64,000 nt of DNA. It comes from Thermoproteota archaeon (GTDB taxonomy: Archaea; Korarchaeota; JAOZGF01; JAOZFZ01). A model generated the notes under the pieces. It saw only the letters and a list, made by a program, of their open reading frames with translations. It made no database searches and had not been told where the DNA came from. Each line of letters opens with the position of its first letter. The first letter of the stretch is position 1. The translations under genes and the position numbers were made by a program. Below, in pieces: positions 47,095 to 56,617 of the stretch. The stretch covers positions 75,071-139,070 of the forward strand of contig JAOZFT010000020.1 of NCBI GenBank assembly GCA_027492035.1, given 5' to 3'.

Positions 47095-47591
47095 CTTAAC
47101 CCACCCCACTGTCTTTTTAATTTCCCCCTAAATCTTTTTTAGTTCTACCTCCAATATAAATGCTAGCAATGCTCTAAATAATGAGGAAGAAGAATTGTGC
47201 AGTTTATACCAAGTTGGAGATGGTGGAATGATTACTCCCCTTAGACTTCAACACCTTTTGAGTATATTCTCCATTCCGTTTTCAAGCATTTTATAAATAA
47301 CCTTTGGGTTTCAGTGCAGCACCAGCAATGAACGGCATTTCCTGAGATCTATGGCTTCATTCAAATAATTCCAACAAAAACCTTTAAAAGCCTTTACTGT
47401 TACAGGTGTCTTTTCTAACCTTCTTTGCTTATTTTTGTTCCAGTCTTTAAATATTGAAAAATTTATGTTTTAATTTCCTAATTATTTTATTCGTTCAAGT
47501 TGCTTCATCAATTATTCACAACACATTTTTTTAAATAAAAGTTTTTCTCAGCGTTTAATATAACGTAGTGGAACAGAGGGAGTCAGGGGCA
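47095..47591. other. Gap with unidentified coding shreds
   Basis: The minus strand around 47140-47380 gives protein-like pieces (GMPFIAGAALKPKG, VIIPPSPTWYKLH, SLFRALLAFILEVELKK) broken by stops. They look like remnants of a second gene upstream of the RNase HIII relic, which I cannot identify. The end holds the MFS gene promoter. Confidence 0.35.
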
Positions 47592-48806
47592 ATGCCGAAA
47601 GGAAGCAAGTTTTTAACTTTGTTTAGTTTAGAGTTTCTTGTTCTGTGGCTAGTTGTTTTTGCAGCTTTTTTCGCTGGTTCTTTGTGCAGCCCAACTGTTC
47701 CTTACTTGTTAAAGGAGTTTCTTACACAAGAAGCTGCTGTTGTAGCCATGATTGGGTATTTATCTTCCCTCCTCACCCTTGCAAGAACAGTAAATAATGT
47801 TCTAGGTGCTGTTTTAGCGGACAAAATTGAAAGGGGAGCTATTATCCTTATTTCTCTTGGCTTACTGCCCCTCTCCTTTTTATTGCTTTGGTTTGCAACC
47901 GACACCTGGTGGGTTTTGGCTTCATATCTTTTTTTTGGTTTCGTCTTCGGTCTTTCTATGCCTTCCTTTAATGCTATAGTCGCTGACTTAGCTAAGAAAA
48001 GTAACAGAGCCACTGTTTTCGCCGTGTTTAACCTTTCATGGATTATTGCTCAAATATTAGCCCCTGTAATTGGAGGTTTACTTTCAGATAACTTCTTTTT
48101 GCGTCTACCTTTCATTGCGGCCTTCTTTGTTTCAGTAATGACTTTTTTAACTTACACAGTTTACTTCAAGAAAATGCACAGAAACTTTCCTAACCTCTGG
48201 CTTAAGCCCTACAAAAACAAAGAATCAATTAATGAAGTGGGTTACAGTAACTATTTCAGAAAAAACTTGTATTTGCTGTGCAGTGCACAATTTTTTTCAG
48301 GTTTCAGCAACGGAGTCTTCTTGTTAGCTGTAACAGCTTTCCTAATGTACTCCCTAAAAGCTTCCCCCACCGGAATGGGTGTTTCTTTTTCATTAGGTTG
48401 GGGTGTAGCGACTGCTCTGGCACAAATCCCAGGAGGGAAGGTCAGTGACAAATTTGGCTTTAAAACAACTATCATATCTTTTATTTCAGCAGCGACACCT
48501 TTCTTCCTTTTACTCCCCTTATCCACCACCCTCCTCCAATTTACACTTGTGTTCACTCTTTTATGCTTCATCGGAAACCTTTCCACACCTGCTTTATCTG
48601 CATGGATTGCAAACTTGTTTTCAGCTAGAGAAAGGGGTAGAGGGTACGGTTTAACTTCTGCAGCTTGGGGAGTAGGGGCAGTGATTGGCCCCGCAACAGG
48701 AAGCATTGTTTGGACATTGTCGAAACCCAATTACTTAATTCCGTTCATAGCTGCTGCAGCTTTGCTTCTCTCTCAATTGCCATTAATTGCTTCAATAAGG
48801 GATTAA
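47592..48806 (+). CDS. MFS transporter
   Basis: About 404 residues with 12 predicted membrane helices. The loop 2-3 pattern is altered (NNVLGAVLADKIERG), and the loop 8-9 repeat PGGKVSDKFG is the typical MFS motif A. The substrate is unknown, drug or small-metabolite exporters being common in this shape. ATG 47592 has GAGGGAG upstream; GTG 47568 is the longest option. A 50-bp near copy of its 5' region lies at 52761. Confidence 0.85.
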   Translation: MPKGSKFLTLFSLEFLVLWLVVFAAFFAGSLCSPTVPYLLKEFLTQEAAVVAMIGYLSSLLTLARTVNNVLGAVLADKIERGAIILISLGLLPLSFLLLWFATDTWWVLASYLFFGFVFGLSMPSFNAIVADLAKKSNRATVFAVFNLSWIIAQILAPVIGGLLSDNFFLRLPFIAAFFVSVMTFLTYTVYFKKMHRNFPNLWLKPYKNKESINEVGYSNYFRKNLYLLCSAQFFSGFSNGVFLLAVTAFLMYSLKASPTGMGVSFSLGWGVATALAQIPGGKVSDKFGFKTTIISFISAATPFFLLLPLSTTLLQFTLVFTLLCFIGNLSTPALSAWIANLFSARERGRGYGLTSAAWGVGAVIGPATGSIVWTLSKPNYLIPFIAAAALLLSQLPLIASIRD

Positions 48807-48837
48807 TTTGAGAAGTTTTCAGTTCTTTTACAGCCCC

Positions 48838-49260
48838 CTATTTTATTTTCTCTAGAATTATGGCTGGACATATTCTTATAACTCCTTCAATACCTTCTAG
48901 TTTTTTCACAAACTTTGAGAGTTCTTCAGAGTTTCTGAACCAGCATTCAGCCATGATCATATGGTCTCCACTTGAAGAGTATAGACTCACCACTTCCTCC
49001 ATTTCCTTTAGTTCCTCGAGAACGGAGAGGTAATTCTCAGGTTTTGTATCTAAACCTATTAAAGAAACAATTTCGAAACCTATTTTTTTAGGATTTATTT
49101 CTATTGTATACCTCCTTATTACTCCTTCTTTCTCTAATTTCTTTATCCTTTTCCTCACTGCTGTTTCAGTAACTCCTAGTTTCTCTGCAATTTTAACCAA
49201 TGAAGTTCTCGAGTTTTCGCGAAGTATTTTGAGCAGTTGAAAGTTTGAAAATCGAACCAT
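48838..49260 (-). CDS. Lrp/AsnC-family transcriptional regulator
   Basis: A 140-residue regulator. The N-terminal HTH (LLKILRENSRTSLVKIAEKL, then ETAVRKRIKKLEKEGVIRRY) precedes a RAM domain. It is divergent from the peroxiredoxin gene with a 65 bp shared region, so control of itself and of that gene is likely. A minus-strand TATA-like element places transcription start close to the ATG. Confidence 0.92.
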   Translation of the reverse strand: MVRFSNFQLLKILRENSRTSLVKIAEKLGVTETAVRKRIKKLEKEGVIRRYTIEINPKKIGFEIVSLIGLDTKPENYLSVLEELKEMEEVVSLYSSSGDHMIMAECWFRNSEELSKFVKKLEGIEGVIRICPAIILEKIK

Positions 49261-49325
49261 AAATTTATAAATAACAAAACTTTATTTAAATTTAACGAAC
49301 TTTTTAATACGAGAGGGAGGAAAAA
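49261..49325. promoter_or_regulatory. Shared divergent promoter/operator of lrp and peroxiredoxin
   Basis: AAATTTATAAATAA and TTATTTAAATTT form an imperfect inverted repeat with a 5-base centre and contain TATA-like cores for both directions. GGGAGG before the peroxiredoxin start is the ribosome site. The symmetry fits an Lrp-type dimer site. Confidence 0.5.
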
Positions 49326-49973
49326 ATGGAAGCAACAAATAAGTTTCCTTTAATCGGTGATAAGGCTCCAAGTTTTGAAGCACAAACTACACGTGGAAAA
49401 ATAAAGTTCCCAGATGACTACAAAGGAAAATGGGTTGTACTTTTTTCTCATCCAGCAGACTTCACTCCTGTTTGCACAACAGAGTTTGTAGCGTTCCAGA
49501 AAAGATTTGAGGAATTCAAGAAATTAAACTGTGAATTAGTAGGGTTGAGTATAGACCAAGTTTTCAGCCACATAAAATGGGTTGAATGGATCAAGGAAAA
49601 CCTAAAAATTGAAATAAAGTTTCCGGTAATAGCGGATGACACGGGTAGAATTGCTCATTTATATGGAATGATTCACCCAGGTAAAGGAACCAACACTGTA
49701 AGAACAGTTTTTATTATTGATCCTGAAAACACGGTTAGGGCGATACTTTACTATCCGCAAGAATTAGGGAGAAACATGGATGAGATATTGAGAATGATTA
49801 AAGCTTTACAGATTTCAGATTCAAACAATGTGGCGATGCCTGCTAACTGGCCAAACAATGAACTAATAAAGGATGAAGTAATAATACCTCCTGCAAGCAC
49901 CGAGGAAGAGGCAAAAGAAAGAATTAAAAAATACAGTTGCTACGATTGGTGGCTTTGTCACAAAAAACTATAA
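49326..49973 (+). CDS. Archaeal Prx6-type peroxiredoxin
   Basis: A 215-residue thioredoxin-dependent peroxidase. The peroxidatic Cys is C50 in DFTPVC. The C-terminal C205 and C211 in YSCYDWWLC are those of crenarchaeal ApTPx-type enzymes and act in resolution. It reduces hydrogen peroxide and organic peroxides. ATG start with GGGAGG. It precedes FprA and desulfoferrodoxin on the same strand, about 95 bp ahead, forming an oxygen-defence set. Confidence 0.94.
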   Translation: MEATNKFPLIGDKAPSFEAQTTRGKIKFPDDYKGKWVVLFSHPADFTPVCTTEFVAFQKRFEEFKKLNCELVGLSIDQVFSHIKWVEWIKENLKIEIKFPVIADDTGRIAHLYGMIHPGKGTNTVRTVFIIDPENTVRAILYYPQELGRNMDEILRMIKALQISDSNNVAMPANWPNNELIKDEVIIPPASTEEEAKERIKKYSCYDWWLCHKKL

Positions 49974-50068
49974 AATTTAATTAATAAGTATAGACTCCAC
50001 CCTTAAACTTTTTTTAAAAGTTTTTAAAAACGTTTATTGTTGACTGGGTTTAAAAGGAGGAGAGGTAG

Positions 50069-51250
50069 TTGTTAAAGGAAGTGAAGCCTGGAATTTATTT
50101 TGTGGGTGCAATAGATTGGGATAGGAGACTTTTTGACGAAGTCATTCCTTTACCTGATGGTACAAGTTATAACGCTTACCTTATAGAGGGAAGTGAAAAA
50201 ACAGCACTTATAGACACAGTGGACCCAACTAAGGAGGAGGAGTTCTTGTTAAACCTTAAAAAGTTAGGAGTTAAAAAAATAGACTATATAGTGTCTAATC
50301 ATGCTGAACAAGATCATTCGGGAGCAATCCCTGCCGCGTTAAAACGCTACCCGGAAGCTAAAGTAGTAACTAATCAAAGGTGTGCAAGTATGCTTATGGA
50401 TTTGCTTCCAGTTCCAGAGGATAAGTTTTTGATCGTGAGAGACAAAGAAACATTGTCACTGGGGAATAAAACATTAAAATTTATTTTAGCTCCTTGGGTT
50501 CATTGGCCAGAAACAATGCTTACTTATTTGAAAGAGGACAAGATACTTTTCACCTGCGACTTTTTCGGTTCACACTTGGCTACAAGTAATTTGTATGCTA
50601 GGGATGAAGCAAAAGTTTATGAGTCAGCTAAAAGGTATTATGCAGAAATAATGATGCCTTTCCGAATAAATATAAAGAAAAACATTGAGAAAATAAAGGA
50701 TTTAAAGATTGATATGATTGCACCAAGCCATGGACCAGTATATATCAACCCTAAATTCATTTTAAACGCTTACAAGGACTGGGTGTCTGATAAAGTGAAA
50801 AATGAAGTAATTATACCTTATGTTTCAATGCACGGAAGCACAGGAAAAATGGTTCATTATTTAACTGACCAACTTATGGAGAAGGGTTTAACTGTGAAAC
50901 CTTACAATTTAACCAACACAGATATAGGAGAACTCGCCATTTCACTTGTAGATGCAGCAACTATCGTAATTGCTTCACCCACTGTTTTGTTTGGCCTCCA
51001 CCCCAGTGTTTTATTTGCAACTTACCTTACAAACATTTTAAAACCTAAACTTAAATTTGCAGCAGTTATTGGTTCATATGGTTGGGGAGGAAGGATTGTT
51101 GACCAATTAAAGGCAACATTGAACAACTTAAAGGTTGAATTTCTGGGAACTGTTTTAGTGAGAGGAACCCCTAAAAAGGAAGACCTGGAAAAACTGGATG
51201 AGCTTGCAGAGGAGATAGTGAAGGCACATAATGAATTAAACTTGTTTTGA
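50069..51250 (+). CDS. fprA: Flavodiiron protein (FprA-type)
   Basis: A 393-residue protein. The N-terminal MBL-like diiron domain has [24 protein letters not shown] and PSHGP as ligands; the C-terminal flavodoxin domain has SMHGSTGKM for FMN. It reduces oxygen to water (or NO to nitrous oxide), with F420H2 or rubredoxin as donor. The TTG start follows GGAGGAG. It overlaps the candidate upstream start of the desulfoferrodoxin gene, so they are co-translated or nearly so. Confidence 0.94.
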   Translation: MLKEVKPGIYFVGAIDWDRRLFDEVIPLPDGTSYNAYLIEGSEKTALIDTVDPTKEEEFLLNLKKLGVKKIDYIVSNHAEQDHSGAIPAALKRYPEAKVVTNQRCASMLMDLLPVPEDKFLIVRDKETLSLGNKTLKFILAPWVHWPETMLTYLKEDKILFTCDFFGSHLATSNLYARDEAKVYESAKRYYAEIMMPFRINIKKNIEKIKDLKIDMIAPSHGPVYINPKFILNAYKDWVSDKVKNEVIIPYVSMHGSTGKMVHYLTDQLMEKGLTVKPYNLTNTDIGELAISLVDAATIVIASPTVLFGLHPSVLFATYLTNILKPKLKFAAVIGSYGWGGRIVDQLKATLNNLKVEFLGTVLVRGTPKKEDLEKLDELAEEIVKAHNELNLF

Positions 51251-51267
51251 GGAGGTGTTTTGAAAAT

Positions 51268-51648
51268 ATGGCTGAAAAATTGAAAGTGTACCGGTGCAAT
51301 ATTTGCGGAAACGTGGTTGAAGTCCTGCATTCAGGTGTAGGAGTTCTTGTTTGCTGCGGTAAACCGATGGATTCGTTGAAAGAGAAAACAAAAGGAGATG
51401 AAGGAAAAGAAAAACATGTACCAGTTATTGAAAGAACAGGGAGAACTGTTAAAGTAAAAATCGGTTCGATTCCTCACCCTATGGAAGAAAAACATTACAT
51501 CGAGTGGATAAGTATAACTGTCAACGGTAAAGTTTACAGGAAATTCCTGAACCCTGGAGATAAACCTGAAGCAGAATTTGAAGTTGAAACCGGCGAGGTT
51601 GAAGCTAAAGCTTACTGCAACATTCATGGACTGTGGTCATCTGCCTAA
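51268..51648 (+). CDS. dfx: Desulfoferrodoxin (two-iron superoxide reductase)
   Basis: About 126 residues. The desulforedoxin-type center I has all four cysteines (C10, C13, C29, C30). Center II is in [19 protein letters not shown] and the Cys-His pair YCNIHGLW. It reduces superoxide to peroxide, which the nearby peroxiredoxin could remove. ATG 51268 lies after GGAGG; TTG 51247 adds seven unmatched residues. Confidence 0.93.
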   Translation: MAEKLKVYRCNICGNVVEVLHSGVGVLVCCGKPMDSLKEKTKGDEGKEKHVPVIERTGRTVKVKIGSIPHPMEEKHYIEWISITVNGKVYRKFLNPGDKPEAEFEVETGEVEAKAYCNIHGLWSSA

Positions 51649-51757
51649 AATGTTTTTCAACAGCAAACCGAAAAATTTTCTCAGAAATAGAGAAGGTTAA
51701 GAAACCATAAACATTTAACTCTCCTTTCTTTTTTAGGCATTGATGTAGGGTTTAATA

Positions 51758-52032
51758 ATGGATTCGAACCATTACAACATTAAAACAAAAGTGCTTAAAG
51801 CTATTGAAGAGTTTAACCAGTACAGGTCCCCTGAAGCCAAGGCTGAACTTGTATTCTCTAAAAAAGGACTTAATTGAAGTTAACTTTTCTGGGTATTTCT
51901 GTTACACCTGTGGTTTCTACTATTATTTTTGACGATTTAAAATATGTATTTGAGGATTTCTCTCTAAAAGCCTCAATTGTGGAAGCGAAGGAAAGGGGAA
52001 GCGGAGTAATTGTTAAATTCAAAATTAAATAG
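51758..52032 (+). pseudogene. Small conserved archaeal protein with two frameshifts
   Basis: ATG 51758 opens a frame (YNIKTKVLKAIEEFNQYRSP, then EAKAELVFSKKG). The sequence continues one frame over as LIEVNFSGYFCYTCGFYYYF and then another as DDLKYVFEDFSLKASIVEAK to a TAG. Each break lies at a homopolymer (six A, five T) and fits one inserted base. Joined, it gives an archaeal protein of about 90 residues with a CxxC. It overlaps the start of ogg2, so the two are probably one operon. It may be a sequencing error rather than a dead gene. Confidence 0.6.
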
Positions 52033-52708
52033 AGAGAGAAGAAAAAAGGAGTTGAATTATACTGTACAGGAAATAAGTGAGCCTCAGAAGCTACTTAAGA
52101 AAATCGAGGAATTGAAAAGAAGCAAAATAAAAAATTTAGTCAAGGAAAGACTGGAAGAGTTTAAGTTAAACAGCAGAAAATCAAGTGATGAAATATTTAG
52201 TGAGCTTTGTTTCTGTATTTTAACAGCTAACTTCAACGCTGAAAAAACGATAAAAATTCAAACTGAAATCGGGAACGGTTTTTCAAACTTACCCTTGACA
52301 GATTTAATCAATAAATTGAGGCTTCTCAGTTACAGATACCCTGAAACAAGGGCTAAATATATACTAGAAGCTAGAAAACACAAAGACTTACTGAAAGAAA
52401 CAATAAAAAACTTCAAATGCAGCAATAAATTGAGGGAATGGTTAGTGAAAAACGTGAAAGGGTTAGGTTACAAAGAAGCCAGCCACTTCCTCCGGAACAT
52501 TGGATGTTTCAACTTCGCCATTATAGACTTCCATATAATCAATGTTTTAACTGAATACAAATTGATTAAGAAACCCAAGTCCCTCACAAAGAGAAAGTAT
52601 TTGGAAATTGAAAAAGTTTTGTCAAAAATAGCTAAGGAATTAAACCTGAAACTTGGTGAACTTGACCTTTACTTATGGTATCTAGAAACCGGAAAAATCC
52701 TAAAATAA
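52010..52708 (+). CDS. ogg: 8-oxoguanine DNA glycosylase/AP lyase, Ogg2 type
   Basis: A 232-residue HhH-GPD enzyme. The helix-hairpin-helix and catalytic Lys are in KGLGYKEASHFLRN, and the catalytic Asp is in FAIIDFHIIN. The small size and C-terminal motif match the archaeal Ogg2 family, which removes 8-oxoguanine. TTG start with GGAG upstream, inside the end of the preceding small gene. The location next to the oxygen-defence genes fits its role. Confidence 0.9.
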   Translation: MLNSKLNRERRKKELNYTVQEISEPQKLLKKIEELKRSKIKNLVKERLEEFKLNSRKSSDEIFSELCFCILTANFNAEKTIKIQTEIGNGFSNLPLTDLINKLRLLSYRYPETRAKYILEARKHKDLLKETIKNFKCSNKLREWLVKNVKGLGYKEASHFLRNIGCFNFAIIDFHIINVLTEYKLIKKPKSLTKRKYLEIEKVLSKIAKELNLKLGELDLYLWYLETGKILK

Positions 52709-53262
52709 ACAGGAAAGAATCAGAAAAATTCTGAGAGTTCATCCCCTCACCTCAAATATAGCAGCTTTTTTCACCAGTTCTTTGTGCAGCCCAACTGTTC
52801 CTTACCTGTTAAATAAGTTCAAGAAAAATAGATAACTATGTACCCGGAAGGATCTAAGCTGATATTAAACGAGGATGAGGTAAGAAGACACGTAGATACA
52901 TGTGAAGGAACATATAGTCCTATATATTACATAATTACTTTGTTAACAAAATATTTTTGACGATTATTAAAAGTTTTTGGCCGTGAAGCAAAAGTAAATA
53001 TCATAGATCCTGTGAAATCCCTAAAATATCCTCCAGAATTCTGAGGAGAAGCTATTACCCCTGAACATCCACTGTTTATAGGTTTATCTCGCTAAATCTA
53101 TCTGCCTACATTGTAAACCTATAGTAAACCTTTTTTGTTTACGATTCCGTAAACCATTGTAAATAACCGGCTTCACACTAAATGACTCCGACATAGACAT
53201 CTTAGGAACATTCTTACTTGTCTTACATTTAACCGCCATATTCAGTTAAGAACGAGCCTGAA
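52709..53262. other. Degraded region after ogg2
   Basis: No intact gene. It holds an MFS-derived fragment (52761-52810), a short frame with YPEGSKLILNEDEVRRHVD, and FGREAKVNIIDPVKSLK, all cut by stops, and several GTTTAC motifs near 53110-53160. It looks like an accumulation of relics, probably former accessory DNA linked to the HsdR relic. Confidence 0.45.
52761..52810 (+). repeat. 50-bp partial copy of the MFS gene
   Basis: This segment matches 47661-47710 at 46 of 50 positions without gaps; all four differences are transitions. The source codes for the first membrane helix of the MFS transporter. Similarity ends abruptly on the right, so it is a remnant of a paralogue or a small duplication. 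Confidence 0.6.
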
Positions 53263-53713
53263 TTATTCATGAACATATACCATGTAAGCTGCATACCGAG
53301 CTTTGTCGGGTGAGAACAGTTTCTCTTTCTTCAAACCAGAACTCCTTTGCAAATGCAAAAATTGTTTCCTAAATTTTCAAAATCTATAAGTTTGAAGTTC
53401 CTTTCTTTCTTTTTCAACATAAACTGTTCTCTTCTCCTTTAAATACTCAAGAAACTATCTGTTTCCATAAAAAATTTAAAGGAATAAGCTTTAACCTTCT
53501 CATAACATCTCCAACATTTTCATCTGCTATTACTCCTTTGTTTAATTCTTTGAGTTTCTTTTCAAGAACTAGAGGAGTGAAAAACTCTTTAATGTCAAAT
53601 CCTCTGAGCTTATCCAAGTCAACAGATGGAATATATTCCCAACCTATTACCTCTCCTGAACATCTTTTTTCCGTTATAAGCTTCATATCTCCACTAATTT
53701 CTTCTTTATTCAT
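53263..53713 (-). pseudogene. Type I restriction R-subunit (HsdR) N-terminal relic
   Basis: The 88-codon frame from ATG 53713 reads GWEYIPSVDLDKLRG, EFFTPLVLEKKLKELNKG and VGDVMRRLKLIPLN. After a frameshift at a T run it continues YGNR-stop-FLEYLKEKRTVYVEKERKE. This order (GWEyi, plLreaLkrLN, a-vi-kLrlip, GNeeFLkyLrGekkvyv-e-kre) is the N-terminus of HsdR-like restriction helicases. Further stops follow and no helicase domain is present. It is a dead fragment of a restriction system. Confidence 0.55.
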
Positions 53714-53938
53714 GTTTACAACTCTTTAAGCCTTATTTCACCACTCATCAATTTTAGTCAATCAAGGGAAAGCAATCAGTAAGGATGAAGTGTTTATGGT
53801 TAAAATCAAAATTTCTCACCCTTAACAAACCCTCTCTCTTTATTATTAAGTTTTTTTTACAGTAACCTTTAAATTCAGAAAGAAACTTCTCCACTCTTTA
53901 GAAAAATCCGTTCACTACTTTGAAGGGAGGGGGTAAAT
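53714..53938. other. Upstream region of tdh
   Basis: Noncoding and A+T rich. It ends with the strong ribosome binding run GGGAGGGGG five bases before the tdh start. Confidence 0.4.
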
Positions 53939-54970
53939 ATTAAGGCAATAGTGAAAGTTAAACCTGGAACTGGCGCTGAATTTTTAGATGTGGAAAAACC
54001 AGTTCCTAAACCTGATGAGGCCCTTATTAAAGTAGAGGCAACTTCTATTTGTGGAACAGATAAACACATTTACTTCTGGGATGAATGGGCGGAGACGCAC
54101 ATTAAAAGGTTCCCGCACATTTTCGGCCACGAATTCGCTGGGAGAATTGTGGAGGTTGGAAGTCAAGTAAAGAATTTCAAGGAAGGAGACTATGTTTCGG
54201 CAGAAACCCATATTTATTGCGGCCACTGCTACCAATGCTTAACAGGTAAACCTCACCTGTGCAAAAACCTGAAAATTCTTGGGATTCATGTGAACGGTTG
54301 TTTCGCAGAGTACTTGACAGTTCCTGAAAAAAATCTTTGGAGGAACAACCCTGAAATACCTCCAGAAGTGGCTTCAATCCAGGAACCATTAGGGAACGCG
54401 GTTCATACTGTACTGTCTGAAGACGTAAACGGTAAAACAGTTGCTGTTTTAGGCTGTGGACCAATAGGTTTAATGGCTATTGGAGTAGCTAAAGCCTTCG
54501 GTGCATCAAAGGTCTTCGCCACAGAAGTCTCTGATTACCGTTTAAAACTGGCTGAAAAAATGGGGGCAGACTTCACATTAAACCCTTTACATGAAGACGT
54601 TGTGAAGGAAGTTTTGGAAAAAACAAGCGGAGACGGTGTAGATGTTGTTTTAGAAATGTCAGGCAGCCCTGAAGCTTTAAAACAAGGGTTAAAAATATTG
54701 ACAGCCGGTGGAAGAATCTCTTTACTGGGTTTTCAGCCAAGAAAAGTTGAGCTAAACCTAACCCGTGACTTAATCCTTAAAGGAGTAAAGGTTTACGGTG
54801 TAACTGGTAGAAGAATCTTCAATACCTGGTTCAAGGGTTCCCGTTTATTAACCAGCGGTTTACTCGACTTAAAACCAATAATAACACATAAATTCCCTTT
54901 AAAAAAATACAGGAAGGGAATGGAGCTACTTAACAAAGGTGAAGCAGCAAAAATCATCCTCATCCCTTAA
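53939..54970 (+). CDS. tdh: L-threonine 3-dehydrogenase with an ATT start
   Basis: About 343 residues of zinc medium-chain dehydrogenase. The catalytic zinc site is in TSICGTDKH and GHEFAG; the structural zinc Cys set is in YCGHCYQCLTGKPHLC. NAD binding is at AVLGCGPIGLMA. It oxidises threonine to 2-amino-3-ketobutyrate. The usual Tdh start MKAIVK corresponds to ATT AAG GCA ATA GTG AAA at 53939-53956, five bases after GGGAGGGGG. The first standard start, GTG 53951, lies too far downstream and drops conserved residues. ATT is therefore the likely initiator. Confidence 0.9.
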   Translation: MKAIVKVKPGTGAEFLDVEKPVPKPDEALIKVEATSICGTDKHIYFWDEWAETHIKRFPHIFGHEFAGRIVEVGSQVKNFKEGDYVSAETHIYCGHCYQCLTGKPHLCKNLKILGIHVNGCFAEYLTVPEKNLWRNNPEIPPEVASIQEPLGNAVHTVLSEDVNGKTVAVLGCGPIGLMAIGVAKAFGASKVFATEVSDYRLKLAEKMGADFTLNPLHEDVVKEVLEKTSGDGVDVVLEMSGSPEALKQGLKILTAGGRISLLGFQPRKVELNLTRDLILKGVKVYGVTGRRIFNTWFKGSRLLTSGLLDLKPIITHKFPLKKYRKGMELLNKGEAAKIILIP

Positions 54971-55062
54971 CGTTCAGGAAAAAACCTAGATTATGTTGTT
55001 ATTAACAACCCTTCCCAAACTTTTTAAAAAAGGAAAAAAGCCTCTTTGTTCACCTGAAAAAA

Positions 55063-56514
55063 TCATGACAGGTTTCCTTGAGGTGCAGTTACGTTAAACG
55101 TCACATTCCCTGGAAGCATCGGATACGTTCCTTGTTGAACAGCTTCAATTAAGTCGTTGTCTGTAACTGTTCCGGAGCTGTCGCTATCAACCCAGTGAAC
55201 AACAACGTAGTGCTTATCACCTAAACCCATGTGTTGAAGCAAATACTTAGCTGCTGCAACAGTACCGAACCTTGTAACCCCCTCTAAGAAAACCATCGGC
55301 TTACCGTCCATAAACAACAAACCCAGAAATGCATAATCCTCTTTACCAAACATTCCCTTACTGAAACCATAGCTTTCATTACCCACAACAAGCCTTAACC
55401 CGCCACCCTCTCTTTCAAAAGAAACACCCATGTACTGATTGTACTTCTCTGAAACCTTGTTAACTAACGGGCCGCCTATAACCAAGAAAACAGTGCACTT
55501 CCTTGTAAAATTTAACACTTGTTCATCAGACATTTCATCAACAACCAAACCCTCCCTCAAAGCCTCAATTGTCTCCTTAAGCTCCTTAACAGCTGCACCA
55601 TCATTCATCAAACCCTTCAAACCATAAACTGCAACGTAACTTCCAGGTTTATCTAAACTGAAAAAGGTAACAGGGTAAACAGCCTCTATTGAACATTCAG
55701 GAGGTAGTATGGCACAGGGGCAAGGACTATGGGTTCCAAGATCACGAACATCAGTTATACGTAGAACCACAACCTCACGGTAGAAGCTTGGACCCGGCTG
55801 AGCGTAGGTGGTGAAAACATACAGCCAGGCGATTCCCCAGTGTGCGCCTAAATATAGATTTGAATTATGGTGGAAGGTAGGGTTTCCGTTCCGGTCATAC
55901 AAGTAATGATCAAGCTCGCAACCAAATCCATCAACCCACGCGAGGTCTGATGTTACTGTAAAATAAAAATTAGAGACTTCTGGTGGATATGTGAAACCTT
56001 TTTTGCTCCAAACAGGGAAGAGAAGGGTTTCATGGCTGCAGGTTATATTGTACTCTTTATATGGAACCCCAGGGCCATGGGCAGCAGTCCAACCTTCAAA
56101 CTCACCTTGCAGCGTCACCCTTGGACAAACACGGAAGCTGAATGTGTTTGAAGCTCCACTCCAGTCTCTTATTGTTACATGTCCCAGTCCCATCCCCCAA
56201 TTTCGCTCAACGGAGAAACTGTGACTACCTGATCCTCGGTTTATCCACCCGGTGCTTATCGTTCGCCCTGAAGGGGTTTCCACAGTTATTTGAACCCCAT
56301 TCACTCCGGCGGATCAGTAGATAACTAAACTATCTCCTAGGTGTAGGCATGATGAGGAAATGCTTGCTGTTAAGGAGTATGTTTTCTTTGTTGGGTGTAG
56401 GCTGAACAAAACAATTAGGGTTAGCACTAAAACCGTGAACCTTAACCTTTTACCTGAATGCAGAAACAACACCTGCAACACCTTTAAAAAAATATGTTGC
56501 TTAGAGTTAACCAA
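55063..56514 (-). pseudogene. Secreted or surface protein interrupted by an in-frame TGA
   Basis: One frame runs from a signal-peptide-like N-terminus (LRFTVLVLTLIVLFSL) through GDSLVIY, a TGA at 56314-56316, and on to a further 413 codons (NGVQITVETPSGRTIS). The text on both sides reads as one continuous beta-sandwich domain, so the TGA is a nonsense change, perhaps from GGA. Near the C-terminus DSDSSGTVTDNDL is a Ca-binding dockerin/EF-hand-like loop. It may be an envelope protein. The downstream GTG at 56304 would give a product without a signal peptide. Confidence 0.6.
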
Positions 56515-56617
56515 TCTAAATAAATAATAAAGGGTTTCAGGTAATTTTATTTAAATTTTTCTGTTTAAATACTTAAGCATTAATTCTTGCTTTTCTAAAA
56601 TTTTTTCAAGGAATTTC

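Noticed and set aside
51758-51782. The minus strand reads like a tRNA T-arm (AATGG TTCGAAT CCATT).
   Set aside because: No acceptor, anticodon or D-arm can be built around it, the stem is A+T rich, and the plus strand encodes the start of a small protein.
56314-56316. TGA as a selenocysteine codon.
   Set aside because: The context is a beta-sandwich strand with no redox motif, no SECIS-like structure was seen, and a single change from GGA explains it.
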